64,000 nucleotides of DNA from Anaerolineae bacterium (GTDB lineage: Bacteria > Chloroflexota > Anaerolineae > DUEN01), in contig JANXBS010000013.1 in the NCBI GenBank assembly GCA_025060615.1, forward strand, positions 52,055-116,054, in the 5' to 3' direction. The notes beneath the pieces are model-generated. The model was not told where the DNA came from, searched no databases, and saw nothing but the letters and a program-made list of their open reading frames with translations. A program made the translations under genes and the position numbers. Positions 62,035 through 64,000 of this stretch are shown piece by piece. Position 1 is the first letter of the stretch. Each line of letters begins with the position of its first letter.

Positions 62035-63389
62035 CCCGAACAGGGTTCCTGAATCATCACCCCTTCTAGGTCGTACTCAAGCGCCCCAGTAATGCGCACC
62101 TGGACGATCTCACCCACTGGGGCACGGCCGGGGAACAACACCAGCCCGTCTATCTCCGGCGCATCCCGGTACGATCGCCCGTAGGAGATCCCCCGATCGT
62201 ATCCCTCTACCAGCACATCTAGCACGCGGCCGATCTGGGCCTGATTTCGCCGTAAGGAGATGCGCTGCTGAAGTTCCATTAGTCGTGCCCATCGTTCCTC
62301 TTTGACTTCGTCAGGCACTTGGTGGGGGAACCTCGCCGCCGGGGTGCCGGGCTCAGGGCTGAACTGAAATACTCCCACTTTGTCAAACTGCACAGCCTGG
62401 ACGAAGTCCAGCAACGTCTGGAACTCTGCCTCCGTCTCGCCTGGGAAGCCGACGATGAACGTGGTTCGCAGCGCGATGTCCGGGATCGCCCGACGCAACT
62501 TCTGAATGTGGTCCAGCGCGATTTCAGGAGCGGGACGGTGCATACGCCGAAGGATATCGGGATGGGCGTGCTGTAGGGGCATGTCCAGGTAATGGACGAT
62601 GCGTTGGTCACTGGCCATCACTTCGATTAAGGCATCGCTGACATGGCCTGGATAGGCGTACATCAGCCGTAACCATCGGAGCCCCTCTGCCCGCTGCGTG
62701 ATGGCTTGCATTAGACGTGGGAGGCTATCAGGCTCGCCGCGATCCCGCCCGTAATCGGTGGTATCCTGCGCAACTAGCACGATCTCGCGCGCGCCACTAG
62801 CAGCCAGCGCGCATGCCTCCTCCACCACCGCAGCAAAGGGCCGGCTGCGCAGTTTCCCCTTGAAGCTCGGGATGGAGCAGAAGGAGCAGGGAGCGTTGCA
62901 GCCGTCGCTGATTTTCAGGTACGCGCTTCCATTGATGGCTGGTGGCCGTTCCCAAACCTCTTCCAAAGGCGTCTCCGGGTCGCCCAGCAGCTGATAGCGC
63001 GCCTGACGCCGACGTCGAGATATGGCGCCATCGTGTCCGTTCCGGCCGCGTAGCACTTCGACCAGTCGCGTGATCTCCATCCATCGCCGTGTGCCTAATA
63101 GCCCGTCCACCTCAGGCACGCGCGTTACGATCTCCTCCGCCGCGCGCTGGGCTAGGCATCCTGCTGCGATCAGGAGCTGCTTAGGGCGCTTTTGTCGGGC
63201 CAGCTCCTGCAGCGCTTCGATGGCCTCCTCTTGCGACGCCTGTAAGAACCCACACGTGTTGACGATCAAAATATCAGCCTGTAGGGGATCGACCGTGGCG
63301 TCATATCCCTGTCGTCGCAGTAGCATTGCCATCGCTTCGCTGTCCACCAGGTTTTTCGGACAGCCCAAAGTCAGCAGATAGTACTTCAT
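62028..63389 (-). CDS. rimO: Ribosomal protein S12 methylthiotransferase
   Basis: Protein of 453 residues. It adds a methylthio group to Asp88 (E. coli numbering) of ribosomal protein S12 through radical-SAM chemistry with two iron-sulfur clusters. The MTTase domain cysteines are in LGCPKN, VNTCGF and AAGCLAQR. The radical-SAM CxxxCxxC is in CNAPCSFC. The C-terminal TRAM domain (VLVEGYDRGISYGRSY, VQVRITGALEYDL) ends the protein. The S12-specific features FLQASQEEAI and DGLLG support RimO over MiaB. A clear start ATG is at 63389. Confidence 0.95.
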   Translation of the reverse strand: MKYYLLTLGCPKNLVDSEAMAMLLRRQGYDATVDPLQADILIVNTCGFLQASQEEAIEALQELARQKRPKQLLIAAGCLAQRAAEEIVTRVPEVDGLLGTRRWMEITRLVEVLRGRNGHDGAISRRRRQARYQLLGDPETPLEEVWERPPAINGSAYLKISDGCNAPCSFCSIPSFKGKLRSRPFAAVVEEACALAASGAREIVLVAQDTTDYGRDRGEPDSLPRLMQAITQRAEGLRWLRLMYAYPGHVSDALIEVMASDQRIVHYLDMPLQHAHPDILRRMHRPAPEIALDHIQKLRRAIPDIALRTTFIVGFPGETEAEFQTLLDFVQAVQFDKVGVFQFSPEPGTPAARFPHQVPDEVKEERWARLMELQQRISLRRNQAQIGRVLDVLVEGYDRGISYGRSYRDAPEIDGLVLFPGRAPVGEIVQVRITGALEYDLEGVMIQEPCSGK

Positions 63390-63489
63390 CGTCGCTTCCC
63401 CATCTGTAAAGACAAGCGCCGGCTTTCATACACCTTCTGGAAGGAGCCGGCGCTCGCTATCTTCTCCATTGAGCAACCTGTACTAGAGC

Positions 63490-64000
63490 TCATCCGGCCG
63501 GCGTGGGTGTAGGCGGCGGCGTAGGTGTGTAGATGATCGGCTCAGCTCCACCTCCTACAGTGGCCCCCTCAGCTGTGACTGTCGGCTCTTGCTCGATGAT
63601 CTGGCCATCCAACCACGTCCACGTTCGCTCGATCACCTGTCCCGGCTCACCCATCACTCCTAGCTCTTGGCCTTCAAGCACGATCACCACGCCACCTGCG
63701 TTGCCCGATCGAATCGTCACGGCCTGTTTCCCTACCCACTCGCGTTCTTCCCCTGGCTCTAGGATCGTCTCCAGCAGCACCTGCCCATCAACTACGACTC
63801 GCAGCCACGCCCGTTCGATAATCCGGGTGACGAGCCGGATCTCTTGATCTGCGGCGACCTCCGCGAGCGTAGGCATAGGGGTGTCGGTAGGCTCCGGAGT
63901 CGGCGTGGGGGTGGGCAACGCGAACACCCCAGCCGTCGGCGTCGGGTTAGTGAGAGGCTTAGACGGCGTTGGCGTAGGCGCCAGCGTGACCGTAGGGGAG
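63490..64000 (-). CDS. RodZ-like protein, C-terminal part with DUF4115 (5' end beyond window)
   Basis: The frame is open to the window edge, so the N-terminal helix-turn-helix and membrane helix are outside. The visible 170 codons start with a Thr/Pro-rich linker of about 50 residues (PTPTP repeats). The DUF4115 domain follows: IRLVTRIIERAWLRVVVDGQVLLE, WVGKQAVTIRSGNAGGVVIVLEGQ and LGVMGEPGQVIERTW, and then a second PT-rich tail. RodZ links MreB to the rod-shape complex. Such DUF4115 proteins also occur as plain membrane proteins, so the role is not certain. Confidence 0.78.
   Translation of the reverse strand, partial: SPTVTLAPTPTPSKPLTNPTPTAGVFALPTPTPTPEPTDTPMPTLAEVAADQEIRLVTRIIERAWLRVVVDGQVLLETILEPGEEREWVGKQAVTIRSGNAGGVVIVLEGQELGVMGEPGQVIERTWTWLDGQIIEQEPTVTAEGATVGGGAEPIIYTPTPPPTPTPAG

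Overview
The window looks like a chromosomal segment of a Chloroflexota bacterium, probably Anaerolineae-like (inference). Pointers are the Thr/Pro-rich linkers in secreted proteins (8854-9513, 42409-43749, 63490-64000), a tandem pan-type RNA leader in front of panB, the Gld-type ABC genes beside a DUF4340 protein, LysM and SH3 surface proteins, and no outer-membrane genes. Base composition is moderately GC-rich. Many promoters match a sigma-70 consensus with 17-nt spacers. I saw no insertion sequence, prophage, rRNA or CRISPR array.

Layout. 1-4319: a Mut7-C fragment, then a minus-strand moxR / DUF58 / DUF4129 membrane operon. 4351-5464: divergent promoters, a perfect parS-like palindrome and a methyltransferase. 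5556-10767: a Gld-type ABC exporter set, a DUF4340 protein and the principal sigma factor. 10798-14893: a pantothenate operon panB-panE-panC-panD-coaX behind a structured leader. 14880-19864: DUF72, hpf, comF, an Flp-like pilin, a response regulator with an atypical sensor kinase, and a glycosyltransferase. 20073-28159: a ParB-fold DUF4032-like protein, mutL, pruA, an aconitase-X protein, fabF and a Crp/Fnr regulator. 28402-32832: ftsH with an abnormal G-tract, a lipoprotein, a large non-coding stretch and a VapBC-like pair.

32954-42247 is the carbohydrate region. A secreted LysM protein with two copies of a carbohydrate-binding-like module is divergent from a LacI repressor. The repressor is followed by a CUT1 sugar ABC transporter (binding protein and two permeases, no ATPase), an unrecognised cytoplasmic protein that may process the imported sugar, and a separately promoted secreted protein. 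42409-53239 holds an SH3 lipoprotein, trmFO, an orphan, a pyrimidine-nucleoside phosphorylase, a glycosyltransferase, an amino-acid-type binding lipoprotein and mltG-ruvX-baseplate-J-like. 53378-64000 holds alaS, tRNA-Gly, a PIG-L deacetylase, a SnoaL-type lipoprotein, a CPBP protease, a helicase-like orphan, DUF1232, a MerR-like protein, rimO and the C-terminal part of a RodZ-like protein.

Most genes are core metabolism, translation and envelope functions. The items that most deserve a second look are the parS site, the tandem leader RNA, the kinase lacking its phosphoacceptor histidine, the ftsH pore-loop G-tract with its unusual internal codon usage, the aconitase-X/PruA pair and the unknown enzyme in the sugar operon.
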